A DNA stretch of 64,000 nt from Pseudomonas sp. DG56-2 (GCF_004803755.1 NZ_CP032311.1:2682501-2746500); one strand, 5' to 3'; positions 33,410 through 43,440 are shown, numbered from the stretch's first letter. The notes: generated by a model not told the origin, from the sequence alone. Numbers and translations: made by a program.

Positions 33410-34303
33410 TCAGTCCCGGGACATATCCGCCACTACCGTCGGTTCCGGACTGCGGCTGACCCACCAGCCAAACACTGCTGCCGTGAAGAACATGATCAAG
33501 CTGTAGATCGCCGCCGGGATAGCCATGGTTGAGTTGTTGAGCAGGGAAGGAGCCAGCGCCAGGGCGATGGCCAAGGTCCCGTTGTGAATGCCGATCTCCA
33601 TGCCGATGGCTATCGCCTGGCGCTTGGGGATTTTCAGCACACGCGGCAGCCAGTAACCGATGCCCAGGCTCAAGACGTTGAACAGCAAGGCTGCGCCACC
33701 CACTACGGGGGCGTAGTCGAGGACTGTTTGCCAGTCCTTGACCAGCGCCAGAATCACGGTGAACAGCAGGAACAAGGCGGCAATGATCTTCATGGGGCGT
33801 TCCATGCGTGCCGCAAACCCGGGTGCCAGGCGACGAATCAGCATACCCAGGGCTACCGGCACCAGCACGATGGCAAACACCTGCAGCACCTTGGCAAATT
33901 GCAGGGGGATGGCCTGGTCTGCCGTCATGAAGTGCGCCAGTGCCAGGTTGACCAACAGTGGCATAGTCAGAATCGCAATCAGTGAGTTGACCGCGGTCAG
34001 GGTCACATTCAAGGCGACATCACCATGGGCCAGATGGCTGAACAGGTTGGCGGTGGTGCCGCCGGGTGAGGCGGCCAACAGCATCAGGCCCACTGCCAGG
34101 GCCGGGGCCAAGCCAAAACCTTTGGCAATCAAAAAACAGATAAAAGGCAACAGCAAGATCTGGCAGGCCAGGCCGATCACCACGGGTTTAGGGAATTTAA
34201 CCACCCGAGCGAAGTCGGCCAGGGTCAAGGTCAGGCCCAAACCCAGCATGATGAAGCCCAGGGCAAGCGGTAGAAATGCACTGAGCAATGGCGATGCAGT
34301 CAT
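33410..34303 (-). CDS. Bile acid:sodium symporter (BASS) family transporter
   Basis: A 297-residue inner-membrane protein with 9-10 helices. LMLLAASPGGTTANLFSHLAHGD and the late stretch IGMEIGIHNGTLAIALALAP match the crossover motifs of the BASS/SBF family, which carry organic anions with sodium. In bacteria substrates include pantoate and keto acids as well as bile acids. ATG 34303 is preferred over the longer frame from 34345. Monocistronic, converging with the dehydratase and diverging from the DyP gene. Confidence 0.82.
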   Translation of the reverse strand: MTASPLLSAFLPLALGFIMLGLGLTLTLADFARVVKFPKPVVIGLACQILLLPFICFLIAKGFGLAPALAVGLMLLAASPGGTTANLFSHLAHGDVALNVTLTAVNSLIAILTMPLLVNLALAHFMTADQAIPLQFAKVLQVFAIVLVPVALGMLIRRLAPGFAARMERPMKIIAALFLLFTVILALVKDWQTVLDYAPVVGGAALLFNVLSLGIGYWLPRVLKIPKRQAIAIGMEIGIHNGTLAIALALAPSLLNNSTMAIPAAIYSLIMFFTAAVFGWWVSRSPEPTVVADMSRD

Positions 34304-34451
34304 ATCGAAGACTCGAAAAAAGGGGATGAACGGCAGTGTAGGCAAGGAATCTGGCCTGTGTTGTTTACCCTGTCCTGCGTCAAGCCGCCGCGCTTGTGGA
34401 CCCCGCGCCCAAGCAGTAGCATTCGCGCTTTACTCAAGGATCATATCTGCG

Positions 34452-35330
34452 ATGCAGTTTCAGCCAGGCATTCTTGCCGCCCCCGTTCCCGCTCAAGCCC
34501 GTCATCTGTTTTTCACACTGCACACACCGGCCGCATTGGGGGGCGCCCTCGATGCGCTGCAGCAACATGTGGATGGCAGCCGTGTGGTGGCGGGTTTTGG
34601 TGCGCCGCTGGTGCAAGCGCTGGGCCGCTCCATCGATGGCCTGCGTCCATTTCCGCAATTGGCCGCAGCAGTAGACAACCCGTGCACCCAGCATGACCTG
34701 TGGCTGTGGGTGCGTGGCGAAGATCGCGGTGAACTGTGGTTGCTCAGCCAGGCACTGGAAAAGCTGCTGGCAGCGGCCTTCACGCTGGTCGAGGCTACAG
34801 ATGCCTTCCGCCACAAGACCGGCTTTGACTTGACCGGTTATGAGGACGGTACCGAAAACCCGGTAGAAGACGCTGCGGTCGATGCGGCCATCCTGGCGAC
34901 GGATATTCCCGGTATGAGCGGATCGAGCTTTGCTGCCTTTCAGCTGTGGCGCCATGACTTGGATTGCTTCAAGGCGCTGCCACAAACCGAGCAGGACGAC
35001 ATTATTGGCCGCCGCAAGGCCGACAACGAAGAATTGGAAGAAGCGCCGGAATCGGCACACGTCAAACGTACAGCCCAGGAAAGCTTTGATCCCGAGGCGT
35101 TTATCGTACGTCGTTCGATGCCATGGGCAGATGAGCGTGGAGCGGGCCTGGCGTTTCTTGCCTTTGGTTATTCCTTCGACGCTTTTGAAGTTCAATTGCG
35201 GCGTATGAGCGGCTTGGAAGATGGCGTGGTCGATGCCTTGTACCGCTTCAGTCGTCCACTCACTGGCGGCTACTACTGGTGCCCGCCACTGGCTGCGCAC
35301 GGGCTCGACCTCAGCGCCTTGCTCAGCTAA
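34452..35330 (+). CDS. Dye-decolourising peroxidase (DyP)
   Basis: A 292-residue haem peroxidase of the short bacterial class. The distal Asp is D132 in GYEDGTENP, the distal Arg lies in IVRRSMPW (about 220-221), and the proximal haem ligand is H203 in ESAHVKRT. Such enzymes oxidise phenols and dyes with hydrogen peroxide and some are packed into encapsulin shells; no encapsulin gene is adjacent and no C-terminal targeting peptide is evident. AAGGA precedes the ATG by about 12 nt. Confidence 0.88.
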   Translation: MQFQPGILAAPVPAQARHLFFTLHTPAALGGALDALQQHVDGSRVVAGFGAPLVQALGRSIDGLRPFPQLAAAVDNPCTQHDLWLWVRGEDRGELWLLSQALEKLLAAAFTLVEATDAFRHKTGFDLTGYEDGTENPVEDAAVDAAILATDIPGMSGSSFAAFQLWRHDLDCFKALPQTEQDDIIGRRKADNEELEEAPESAHVKRTAQESFDPEAFIVRRSMPWADERGAGLAFLAFGYSFDAFEVQLRRMSGLEDGVVDALYRFSRPLTGGYYWCPPLAAHGLDLSALLS

Positions 35331-35450
35331 TCCGCCACTGCGGTCGCGGAGGCCAGCAGTCAGTTTGTAAGAAAATTTTACGGACTTTTTACGAAGCGCC
35401 TGCGCCGGTGTAGCGATACTGGCCGGGTACTTCGTTCGAGACGTCCTGCC

Positions 35451-37352
35451 GTGAGCCAAGCCGTATCTTCCGCAACAGCCCATTCCTCCGTAAAAACCTC
35501 GTCACTTAGTCTACTGGTCGCCGCTGTCGGTGTGGTCTATGGCGATATCGGCACTAGCCCGTTGTACACCCTCAAAGAGGTGTTCGCCGGTCATTACGGT
35601 GTGCAGGCCAACCATGACGGTGTGCTGGGCGTTCTGTCACTGGTGTTCTGGTCGCTGATCTGGGTGGTGACCATCAAGTATGTGTTGTTCGTGTTGCGCG
35701 CCGACAACCAGGGTGAGGGCGGCATCATGGCGCTGACCGCGCTGGCCCGGCGTGCGGCGGCACCTTACCCGCGTTTGAGTCGGGTGTTGGTGCTGCTCGG
35801 TTTGTTCGGTGCTGCGTTATTTTACGGCGACAGCATGATCACCCCCGCGATTTCGGTGCTCTCGGCAGTCGAAGGTTTGCAACTGGCCTTCGAGGGTATC
35901 GAGCATTGGGTGGTGCCCATTGCTCTAGTGGTACTGGTCGGCCTGTTTCTGATCCAGAAGCACGGGACCGCGCGCTTGGGCATATTGTTCGGGCCGATTA
36001 TGGTGCTGTGGTTCAGTGTGCTGGGCGCATTGGGTATCTATGGCATTGTCCAGCGCCCGGAAGTGCTGTTGGCCCTCAATCCCGCCTGGGCGGTGCATTT
36101 TTTCGTGGTGCATCCGGGTATCGGCGTGGCCATACTTGGGGCCGTGGTTCTGGCCTTGACCGGGGCCGAGGCGCTTTACGCCGACATGGGCCACTTTGGC
36201 CGCAAGCCTATTGCCCGTGCCTGGATACTGCTGGTGTTGCCCGGGCTGGTGCTCAACTACTTCGGTCAGGGCGCACTCATTCTTGGCAATCCAGACGCGG
36301 TGCGTAACCCGTTTTATCTACTGGCGCCGAGCTGGGCCTTGCTACCCATGGTCGGTCTCGCCACTCTGGCGACCATCATTGCCTCCCAGGCGGTTATCTC
36401 CGGGGCATTCTCGCTGACCCGCCAGGCCATCCAGCTCGGCTACGTGCCGCGCATGTTCATCCAGCACACTTCAAGCCAGGAGCAAGGGCAGATCTACATC
36501 GGCACGGTTAACTGGGCGTTGATGGTCGGTGTGGTGCTGTTGGTCATCGGTTTCGAGTCTTCCGGTGCTCTGGCCGCGGCTTATGGAGTCGCAGTGACCG
36601 GAACCATGCTGATCACCACGTTGCTCTCGGCCTCGGTGGTGCTGTTGTTGTGGAAAGCGCCGCGCTGGCTGGCGGTGCCGCTGCTGTTGAGTTTCCTTGT
36701 GGTCGACAGCCTGTACTTCGCCGCCAACGCACCGAAAATCTTCCAGGGTGGTGCGTTCCCGGTCATCGCCGGTATTGCCTTGTTCATCCTCATGACCACC
36801 TGGAAACGTGGACGCAAGATCATCGTCGAGCGCCTGGACGAGTCTGCCTTGCCGCTGCCGCTGTTTATCAGCAGCATCCGCTCGCAGCCGCCGTACCGGG
36901 TGCAGGGTACTGCTGTGTTCCTCACTGCCCGTGCCGATGCGGTGCCGCATGCCTTGTTGCACAACTTGCTGCATAACCAGGTGCTGCATGAACGGGTGGT
37001 GCTGTTGACGGTGGTGTCGCAGGATCGTCCGCGCGTGCCGGTCTCGGAGCGTTTCGAGGTGCAGGACTTTGGTGATGGATTCTACCGGGTCAACCTCAAC
37101 TTCGGTTTTATCGAGGAGCCCGATGTACCGGCCGCACTACAACTGTGCCATGTGCCTGAGCTGGATTTCAGCCCGATGGGGACCACCTATTTCCTCAGCC
37201 GCGAAACGGTGATACCGACCAAACGCATGGGCATGGCGCGTTGGCGTGAGGGGCTGTTCGCGTTCTTGTTGAAAAATGCCAACAGCAATCTGAAGTACTT
37301 CAACCTGCCACTCAACCGCGTGATTGAGTTGGGGACGCAGGTGGAGATGTGA
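35451..37352 (+). CDS. kup: Low-affinity potassium transporter Kup
   Basis: A 633-residue KUP/HAK/KT transporter. The signature [19 protein letters not shown] starts at residue 28 and a pore-region GTSPLY is intact; about 12 helices are followed by a cytoplasmic tail of roughly 170 residues. It imports K+ with protons. The start is GTG; the ribosome site is weak. The upstream 120 bp is AT-rich in part (AAAATTTTACGGAC) and likely carries its own promoter. Confidence 0.93.
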   Translation: MSQAVSSATAHSSVKTSSLSLLVAAVGVVYGDIGTSPLYTLKEVFAGHYGVQANHDGVLGVLSLVFWSLIWVVTIKYVLFVLRADNQGEGGIMALTALARRAAAPYPRLSRVLVLLGLFGAALFYGDSMITPAISVLSAVEGLQLAFEGIEHWVVPIALVVLVGLFLIQKHGTARLGILFGPIMVLWFSVLGALGIYGIVQRPEVLLALNPAWAVHFFVVHPGIGVAILGAVVLALTGAEALYADMGHFGRKPIARAWILLVLPGLVLNYFGQGALILGNPDAVRNPFYLLAPSWALLPMVGLATLATIIASQAVISGAFSLTRQAIQLGYVPRMFIQHTSSQEQGQIYIGTVNWALMVGVVLLVIGFESSGALAAAYGVAVTGTMLITTLLSASVVLLLWKAPRWLAVPLLLSFLVVDSLYFAANAPKIFQGGAFPVIAGIALFILMTTWKRGRKIIVERLDESALPLPLFISSIRSQPPYRVQGTAVFLTARADAVPHALLHNLLHNQVLHERVVLLTVVSQDRPRVPVSERFEVQDFGDGFYRVNLNFGFIEEPDVPAALQLCHVPELDFSPMGTTYFLSRETVIPTKRMGMARWREGLFAFLLKNANSNLKYFNLPLNRVIELGTQVEM

Positions 37353-37357
37353 TTTAC

Positions 37358-37403
37358 CGCGGGGCAAGCCGCGCCTGCAACGGTAGAAGCGGCATGCCCC
37401 GCG
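37358..37403. repeat. REP-like palindrome after kup
   Basis: CGCGGGGCA (37358-37366) pairs perfectly with TGCCCCGCG (37395-37403). The flanks (GGGGCAAGCC, GTAGAAGCGGCATGCC) resemble Pseudomonas REP elements. It lies between two convergent genes and probably serves both as a terminator. Confidence 0.6.
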
Positions 37404-37408
37404 ATCGC

Positions 37409-38677
37409 TTACACCACAGCTTGTGCCTGCACGCCGACACGTTGTGCATTGCTGCGCACCAATCGGTGCATCAAACCGGCAACCACGAAGCCCACTGCCG
37501 CCAGGCCCATCATGGTCATGAACACGTAGTTGTAACCCTGCTGCCCGGGAAAATGATCAAGAATGGCGCCGTAACCCACGTAGGCAAACATGCCGGGGGC
37601 GTAGCCGATCAGGCAGCCAATACCGAAGGCCGATCCGGTAATGTGCGAAGGGATCCCCACCTCGCCCATGGGGGCCCAGAACACGCCACGCATCGAAAAA
37701 ACGATAAAGGCAAAGGACAGCGTCGCGGCCATGCCTGCGTAGATGTAGCCGGGGCTCTTGGGCACTATGAGAATGATCGCCATCATTGGCAGCAGCGCCA
37801 GGAAGGCCCATTTCAGATAGCGGCTAGGGCTTCTGAACTGTTTGTCGGCAAGAAAACCACCCGCTGGCCCGCCAAGAATCTTCAGCATGTACTGGTTGAT
37901 GATGCCGTAGGCACCGACTAGCGCTACCGGCAACCCGTAGACTTCCTTGAGGTAGGGAATGAAGTAGGTCAGGCCGCAATAAACGATGTAGACCATGAAC
38001 ACGTTGCAACTGACCAACCAGATCGCCGGCACCTTGATGGCTTCAAGCAGATTGGACAGCGGGTTTTTCTTTGCAACGACCGGGGTTGTGCTCTGCGTGC
38101 CTTTGAGCAAGAACCAGGTGAGCGCGCCAGCACCGATGTCGATCAGCGAATAGAAGACAATGGCCGCTTTCAGGCCCGCTTCAGCCGCGCCCATGGCAAT
38201 GAACACACCCAGCGCCGAAAACGCTACGAGGGTATCTACCACGCCGCGCCCGCCTTCAAGAAGACCGAACAGTCGCCCCTGTTCCTTGTCATTGCCCAGG
38301 CCACGAATGGCCTTAAGCAACGCCGGCCAATAGATGCAGTCGGCGCACACCGCCAGCAGGCAAAACACAATCATCAAACTGCTGAACGGCGGGAACGTCG
38401 CCAGGTACAGGCCCAGCGCGCCGGTACCGAGCAGGCCTACCGGGATCAGTTTACGGGTGTCGAAACGGTCGGCCAGTAGGCCACCTACCACAAACAGGCC
38501 AGTGGCGATGACAGCGTTGGCACTGAGCAGCAAGCCAATTTCTGTATGGGACAAACCCATGAAGGTTTGCATCGGAACGTAGAACGCGTCCTTAAGGTTG
38601 GCGAGCTTGTAAATGGTGCCGCCACCGAGGATCAGGATGAGGAATTTGAACCATTTGGCCTTGTCTTGCGCAGTCAT
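37409..38677 (-). CDS. MFS transporter
   Basis: A 422-residue major facilitator with 12 helices. The loop 2-3 signature is GGLLADRFDTRKL. Its first helix region (FLILILGGGTIYKLANLKDAF) resembles YihN/OPA-like sugar or organic anion carriers. GGAGAATAACA precedes the ATG. It is 32 bp downstream of the sugar-isomerase-like gene on the same strand, so it likely imports the substrate of that enzyme. Confidence 0.82.
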   Translation of the reverse strand: MTAQDKAKWFKFLILILGGGTIYKLANLKDAFYVPMQTFMGLSHTEIGLLLSANAVIATGLFVVGGLLADRFDTRKLIPVGLLGTGALGLYLATFPPFSSLMIVFCLLAVCADCIYWPALLKAIRGLGNDKEQGRLFGLLEGGRGVVDTLVAFSALGVFIAMGAAEAGLKAAIVFYSLIDIGAGALTWFLLKGTQSTTPVVAKKNPLSNLLEAIKVPAIWLVSCNVFMVYIVYCGLTYFIPYLKEVYGLPVALVGAYGIINQYMLKILGGPAGGFLADKQFRSPSRYLKWAFLALLPMMAIILIVPKSPGYIYAGMAATLSFAFIVFSMRGVFWAPMGEVGIPSHITGSAFGIGCLIGYAPGMFAYVGYGAILDHFPGQQGYNYVFMTMMGLAAVGFVVAGLMHRLVRSNAQRVGVQAQAVV

Positions 38678-38709
38678 TGTTATTCTCCAGGCGTAGTGGG
38701 GGCGCGGTG

Positions 38710-39771
38710 TCAGGCACGCGTGTCCAGGCTCAGTTCGGCCAGGGTGCGCAGTTCAGCGAGCAGGCCCTTGACGTAACTGACCTGGTTGTTGGCCCAGCGC
38801 TGTTCACCAGCCAGCATCTGCTCGAGGGTGAAGCCGGCGGGCAGGGGCGTATCGCTCATTTCGCGGTAGGCAATGAAGGGGTCGGTAGGTTCGTTGGCGT
38901 GGCGGAACGCCGGAGCGATGTAGTGGTTTTCCTGCTCGAGAATGAAGGCGATCACCTGGGGGTGCTGTGCACCGAGCATCAACAGTTCGAACACCATGCG
39001 CGGGCTGGGCAGGTCGTCTTCGGCGCTGCCCTGGAGCACCCCGTAGTGGCCAAAGCCGTTCACTTCAGGGACCACGCGCACGCCTTTGAGGTGCACTTGG
39101 CGAATGTACGGGGCCAGGTTTGCCAGGGCCTGCAGCGGTTGTTCGCACGCATTGATCATGTTGCCGAAGTCGAACAATGCATGCAGGCGCGGGTGGTTGG
39201 CCTGCTTGAGCAAGCGGGCGATCTCATCGCTCTTGAGTTCTTCATGTTGTTCGAAGTCGAAATACAGGTCGTGGGCATCAGCCTGTTGGCCAAGGTAGTG
39301 CAGGTCCCCGGCGATGGTGTCCATGACCTGCGACAGCGCGCCCTCGTAGCGTGAGTACACGCGAATGTTGCGGGTGCCGATAGCGTTGGCGACGGCGATC
39401 ACCGCATCGACCTCCGCTTTCAAAGTGCTGCTGATTTCCACATGGACCTCAAGGTCGAGCTGGCGAGCCTTGTCGGCGAAAGCGCGCAGTTGCTCGGTGT
39501 TCATCTGCGAGAGGCTGTTGTGCTCGCCATCGAGCATGTGCAGGCTCAAGCCCTTGAGTTCATGGCGGTAGGCAAAATCGAGCAGGTCAAAGGGCGTCAG
39601 GCGCCCGTGGGTGAGGTTGGTAAGCAAGGGGTAGGCATGGGCGAACAGACGAACCTGATCGATTCGCTCGATCAGCCGCAGGCAAAGGTTACGGGTTAAC
39701 AGCACCGGCGCTGCAGCGCCATTAGTCTTGTTATCGAGCAACCGGGTGAAGCGTTCTTGGATAGCATTCAT
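38710..39771 (-). CDS. Xylose-isomerase-like TIM-barrel protein (sugar phosphate isomerase/epimerase family)
   Basis: A 353-residue TIM-barrel protein of the AP_endonuc_2/xylose isomerase-like group. Candidate metal residues follow the family order: E in YFDFEQHEE, D in HALFDFGNM, H in VHLKGV and E in FILEQEN. Substrate is unknown. ATG 39771 follows AGGAACGACTCGA; a longer frame from 39837 is unlikely. It heads a two-gene unit with the MFS transporter, downstream of the MocR regulator on the same strand. Confidence 0.75.
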   Translation of the reverse strand: MNAIQERFTRLLDNKTNGAAAPVLLTRNLCLRLIERIDQVRLFAHAYPLLTNLTHGRLTPFDLLDFAYRHELKGLSLHMLDGEHNSLSQMNTEQLRAFADKARQLDLEVHVEISSTLKAEVDAVIAVANAIGTRNIRVYSRYEGALSQVMDTIAGDLHYLGQQADAHDLYFDFEQHEELKSDEIARLLKQANHPRLHALFDFGNMINACEQPLQALANLAPYIRQVHLKGVRVVPEVNGFGHYGVLQGSAEDDLPSPRMVFELLMLGAQHPQVIAFILEQENHYIAPAFRHANEPTDPFIAYREMSDTPLPAGFTLEQMLAGEQRWANNQVSYVKGLLAELRTLAELSLDTRA

Positions 39772-39802
39772 TCGAGTCGTTCCTGGTGCGGGCACCGGTT
39801 CT

Positions 39803-39828
39803 ACCGGCGCGTTCTTTATCGCGCCGGT
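39803..39828 (-). terminator. 9-bp perfect hairpin between MocR and isomerase genes
   Basis: ACCGGCGCG (39803-39811) pairs with CGCGCCGGT (39820-39828) around an 8-nt loop. It follows the MocR gene and precedes the isomerase gene by about 30 bp on the minus strand, so it may separate or attenuate the two. No U-tract. Confidence 0.45.
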
Positions 39829-39883
39829 GGGGAACACTCGATAGATCCATTAAAAAGTAATTGTTAAGACCACTGGCCGTGGA

Positions 39884-41383
39884 TCACAGCGGCTGGCCCA
39901 CGGCTTTGAGCGCGTTTACCAGCGCATCGACCTTGGCTTGTGCCTGGTCTTGCGCGGTACCGGCAAAACCGATCAAAAGGGCAGGGGGAAGGTAGCGCTG
40001 CACGCAGTAGTCGCTCAGGGCGTAGGTATGCACCCCTTGCTGGGCCAGTTGACGGGCGATTTCCTGGTCATCCAGATGCTCCGGCAACCAGGCAATCAAA
40101 TGCATGCCGGCGTCCACCGGCGCGATCTTGAAGAACTGTCCGAGCCTGCGCTCAAGCTCGGCAATCAGGCATTGCTGACGCGCGTGATAGAGGGCACGCA
40201 TGCGCCGGATATGACCGATGAAGTGGCCTTCGCTCATGAAGTCGGCCGTCACGGCCTGCAGCAAGGTGGGTGGGCTGCGATCCATCACCGCGCGAATGGT
40301 GCAGAACGGCTCGACCAGCGCCTGGGGGAGAATCACGTAACCCAGGCGCAACGACGGAAACAGCACTTTACTGAACGTGCCGACGTAGATCACCCGATCG
40401 CTGTGGTCCATGGCGAACAGCGCCGGTAACTGCCGACCGCTGTAGCGCAGCTCGCTGTCACAATCGTCTTCGATGACCCAGCGCTGGTTGCGCGCGGCCC
40501 AATCGATCAGCTCTACCCGCCGATTGTGGCTGAGGTTCACCCCCAACGGATGTTGGCGCGAGGGCGTGGTGAACACAAGGCGCGCATCGGGGCCATCAGC
40601 GATGCCCTGTTGCACATCGATTCCCTGCTCATCGATACGTACCGGCACCACCTGGCACCCTTGGGCCTGGAAGGCGATGCGCGCAGCGATATGCCCCGGG
40701 TCCTCCATCCACACCGGGTCATTGGGGTTGAGCAAGAGCATCGCCAACAGATTGAAGGCTTGCTGCGCGCCGGAGACGATGACCACCTGTTGCGCGCTGC
40801 AGTCGATACCGCGGGCATCGAACACATACTCGGCAATGGCTTGGCGCAACCCCTCAAGGCCCAGCAGCTCACCGTAGCCGAGCAAGGCCTTGCTCGGTTT
40901 TTGCAAATGACGGTTGATCAGGCGCTTCCAAATATGCTGCGGGAAGGCTTCGAATGCACCGTGACTGGGCAGGAACGAAGTGGGTGTATCTGAGCTGTAG
41001 TGGGCATACGAAACGCCGCGAAAATGGTGGCTGCGTAACGACAGCATTGACTGGCTGAGGTCGGACAGCTGCGGCGCCGACGGTGGTTGTGGCGTGTCGG
41101 CCTGCCCCGAGCGATCCCATTCATTGCCGACATAGGTTCCGGCACCGGTGCGCGAAACCAGGAAACCCTCTGCGATCAGTTGATCGAAGGCATTGAGCAG
41201 GGTAATGCGCGAAAGACCCAGTTCCTGGCTCAGGGTACGCGTCGACGGTAAGCGAATGCCCCCCTGCAGGCGTCCGGTGAGAATCTGTTTGCGTATCTGC
41301 AGGTAGAGCTGGCGGTAAAGCGGGGTGGTGCTTTCCCGATCCAGTTCAATACCCGACAGCAGTAAACCGGCAGGGGACTTCAT
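39884..41383 (-). CDS. MocR-family regulator (GntR HTH fused to aminotransferase-like domain)
   Basis: A 499-residue PdxR/GabR-type protein. Residues 1-90 form a GntR winged helix (PLYRQLYLQIRKQILTGRL, then LPSTRTLSQELGLSRITLLN). Residues about 130-495 are a fold-type I aminotransferase-like domain; the PLP lysine region is VGTFSKVLFPSLRLGY. Such proteins sense PLP-bound amino compounds. It could regulate the isomerase/MFS pair downstream, the divergent operon at 41598, or itself. A tandem repeat sits directly at its start. Confidence 0.88.
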   Translation of the reverse strand: MKSPAGLLLSGIELDRESTTPLYRQLYLQIRKQILTGRLQGGIRLPSTRTLSQELGLSRITLLNAFDQLIAEGFLVSRTGAGTYVGNEWDRSGQADTPQPPSAPQLSDLSQSMLSLRSHHFRGVSYAHYSSDTPTSFLPSHGAFEAFPQHIWKRLINRHLQKPSKALLGYGELLGLEGLRQAIAEYVFDARGIDCSAQQVVIVSGAQQAFNLLAMLLLNPNDPVWMEDPGHIAARIAFQAQGCQVVPVRIDEQGIDVQQGIADGPDARLVFTTPSRQHPLGVNLSHNRRVELIDWAARNQRWVIEDDCDSELRYSGRQLPALFAMDHSDRVIYVGTFSKVLFPSLRLGYVILPQALVEPFCTIRAVMDRSPPTLLQAVTADFMSEGHFIGHIRRMRALYHARQQCLIAELERRLGQFFKIAPVDAGMHLIAWLPEHLDDQEIARQLAQQGVHTYALSDYCVQRYLPPALLIGFAGTAQDQAQAKVDALVNALKAVGQPL

Positions 41384-41395
41384 TCGACGCTCACA

Positions 41396-41424
41396 GGCAA
41401 GGTGACAGGGGGCAGGGTGACAGG
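41396..41424. promoter_or_regulatory. Tandem direct repeat at the MocR gene start
   Basis: GGCAAGGTGACAGG (41396-41409) and GGCAGGGTGACAGG (41411-41424) are identical at 13 of 14 bases with a 15-bp period, starting 13 bp upstream of the MocR start codon. MocR regulators such as GabR and PdxR are known to bind direct repeats, so this is a candidate autoregulatory operator. Confidence 0.5.
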
Positions 41425-41479
41425 CACACTCCTGGCCATCCTACGAGAAAGCCCCGTAAGCGGCCAGCGGTGCAGGCCG

Positions 41480-41507
41480 TGTCATGAAATGAAAAACCCT
41501 TGTCGCC
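41480..41507 (+). promoter_or_regulatory. Putative AraC-regulator site upstream of the quinone-oxidoreductase operon
   Basis: TGTCATGAAATGAAAA (41480-41495) matches 49136-49151 at 15 of 16 bases; similarity continues to 41507 (21 of 28 in all). It begins 118 bp before the start codon at 41598. The AraC-type protein encoded at the other end of this operon is the obvious candidate binder. Confidence 0.5.
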
Positions 41508-41597
41508 GGATGAGAAGCACCCTGCAGACGTTGCGCATAGAGTCCAATCAACAAGAATTGACGCACTGCGTCCAGATCGATGATTGGAGTGACAAGA

Positions 41598-42578
41598 ATG
41601 TCCAAAGTCGTACGCTTCTATGAGCCCGGCGGTCCCGAAGTATTGCGCTACGAGGATGCCGAGGTTGGCGAACCTGGTCCGGGCGAAGTCCGCCTGCGTC
41701 AGGTCGCTGTTGGCCTCAACTACGCAGACACCTATTTTCGCAATGGCACTTACCCGATCCCGATGCCTAACGGCATGGGTGTGGAGGCAGCCGGCGTGGT
41801 ACAAGCAGTCGGTGAGGGTGTCAGCAACGTAGCGGTGGGCGACCGTGTGACTTACACCGGTTTTCTCAATACCCTCGGCGCCTATTGCACCGAACGCCTG
41901 ATCGGCGCCGCGGCACTGATTAAACTGCCAGAAACCATCGCCTTCGAAACCGCAGCGGCCATGACCATGCGGGGCCTGACGTCGGCCTACTTGATGCGCC
42001 GCATGTATGACTTCAAGCCAGGTGACACGATTTTGCTGCACGCTGCCGCCGGTGGCGTCGGCTTGATCGTTTCGCAGTGGGCACGCCTGCTCGGCATCAA
42101 CGTGATCGGTACGGTGTCTACTGATGCCAAAGCCGAAGTGGCCAAGGCCCACGGTTGCACCCACACCATCAACTACAGCCATGAAGACGTCGCCAAGCGC
42201 GTGCGTGAGCTGACCGACGGGGTTGGCGCCAATGTGGTGTTCGATAGCGTCGGCAAAACCACCTTCGAAGCTTCCCTGGACTCGCTCAAGCGTCGCGGCC
42301 TGATGGTGTGCGTGGGGACGGCGTCTGGCCCGATTCCACCGTTCAACCCGCAGATTCTGGCGATGAAGGGCTCGTTGCACCTGACCCGTCCGGCATTGGC
42401 CGACTACATCGCCGACCCGGCGGAAAAAGCCGACCTTGCCGGTGAGCTGTTCGATCATGTCAGCAGCGGCCGGATCAAGATCGAGATCAACCAGCACTAT
42501 GCATTGCAGGATGCCGTCCAGGCCCACCGTGACCTGGAAGCGCGCAAGACCACCGGTTCGTCGATCTTCGTCATCTGA
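41598..42578 (+). CDS. Quinone oxidoreductase-type MDR (zinc-independent)
   Basis: A 326-residue medium-chain dehydrogenase/reductase of the QorA class. The nucleotide-binding loop is HAAAGGVGLIVSQWA, and the N-terminal LNYADTYFRNGTYP segment is that of NADPH:quinone reductases that lack zinc ligands. These reduce quinones or conjugated enones. TTGGAGTGACAAGA precedes ATG 41598. It is the first gene of the operon ending with the YeiH-type exporter and 13 bp upstream of the TauD-type gene, so it probably reduces an unsaturated intermediate of that pathway. Confidence 0.87.
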   Translation: MSKVVRFYEPGGPEVLRYEDAEVGEPGPGEVRLRQVAVGLNYADTYFRNGTYPIPMPNGMGVEAAGVVQAVGEGVSNVAVGDRVTYTGFLNTLGAYCTERLIGAAALIKLPETIAFETAAAMTMRGLTSAYLMRRMYDFKPGDTILLHAAAGGVGLIVSQWARLLGINVIGTVSTDAKAEVAKAHGCTHTINYSHEDVAKRVRELTDGVGANVVFDSVGKTTFEASLDSLKRRGLMVCVGTASGPIPPFNPQILAMKGSLHLTRPALADYIADPAEKADLAGELFDHVSSGRIKIEINQHYALQDAVQAHRDLEARKTTGSSIFVI

Positions 42579-42591
42579 AGAGGGCAGCAGC

Positions 42592-43440
42592 ATGCACATC
42601 GAACAACTGACCTGCGCCATCGGCGCAGAAGTATCCGGGGTCAACCTGGCTGATGCGGTGCACGATGACGACCTCTTCGAGCAACTGCGTGCGCAGTTGC
42701 TCAAGCACCGGGTGCTATTCCTGCGTGATCAGAACATCAGCCGTGCCGAGCATGTGGCCTTCGCCCGGCGCTTCGGCGACCTGGAAGACCATCCGGTGGC
42801 CGGCAGCGACCCGGAGCACCCGGGCCTGGTGCAGATCTACAAGCGTCCGGACCAGCCTGCCGACCGCTACGAGAACGCCTGGCACACCGATGCCACTTGG
42901 CGCGAAGCGCCGCCCATGGGCTGTGTATTGCGCTGTGTTGAGTGCCCACCCGTAGGCGGCGACACCATGTGGGCAAACATGGTTCTGGCTTACCAGAATC
43001 TGCCCGAGGACGTGAAGCAGAAGATCGAAGGCCTGCGCGCACGCCACAGTATTGAATCGAGTTTCGGCGCGGCAATGCCACTGGAAAAGCGCCTGGCGCT
43101 CAAGGCGCAATTCCCTGACGCCGAACACCCGGTGGTGCGGACCCACCCGGAAACCGGCGAGCAGGTGTTGTTCGTCAACGCGTTCACCACGCACTTCAGT
43201 AACTACCACACCCCGCAGCGGGTGCGCTTTGGTCAGGACGCCAACCCTGGTGCCTCCGATCTGCTGCGTTACCTGATCAGCCAGGCGTATCTGCCCGAGT
43301 ATCAGGTTCGCTGGCGCTGGAAGCCCAACAGCGTGGCGATCTGGGACAACCGCAGCACCCAGCACTACGCGGTCATGGACTACCCCGCTTGCCACCGCAA
43401 GATGGAACGCGCCGGGATCAAGGGCGACCGCACTTTCTAA
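42592..43440 (+). CDS. TauD/TfdA-type Fe(II)/2-oxoglutarate dioxygenase
   Basis: A 282-residue dioxygenase. The iron facial triad is H98-x-D100 (WHTDATW) and H258 (STQHYAVMDY); R269 in CHRKMERAGIKGD should bind 2-oxoglutarate. The C-terminus GIKGDRTF is characteristic of the TauD/TfdA/alkylsulfatase group. These enzymes hydroxylate next to a sulfonate, sulfate ester or ether and so release it. The start at 42592 follows AGAGGGCAGCAGC. In an operon that also encodes a possible sulfite/sulfate exporter, a sulfonate or ester substrate is worth considering. Confidence 0.87.
   Translation: MHIEQLTCAIGAEVSGVNLADAVHDDDLFEQLRAQLLKHRVLFLRDQNISRAEHVAFARRFGDLEDHPVAGSDPEHPGLVQIYKRPDQPADRYENAWHTDATWREAPPMGCVLRCVECPPVGGDTMWANMVLAYQNLPEDVKQKIEGLRARHSIESSFGAAMPLEKRLALKAQFPDAEHPVVRTHPETGEQVLFVNAFTTHFSNYHTPQRVRFGQDANPGASDLLRYLISQAYLPEYQVRWRWKPNSVAIWDNRSTQHYAVMDYPACHRKMERAGIKGDRTF

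Noticed and set aside
41391..42704. A 437-codon minus-strand frame opposite the quinone-oxidoreductase gene
   Set aside because: Antisense to a well-conserved MDR protein; the translation is His/Gln/Gly-rich without recognisable domains.
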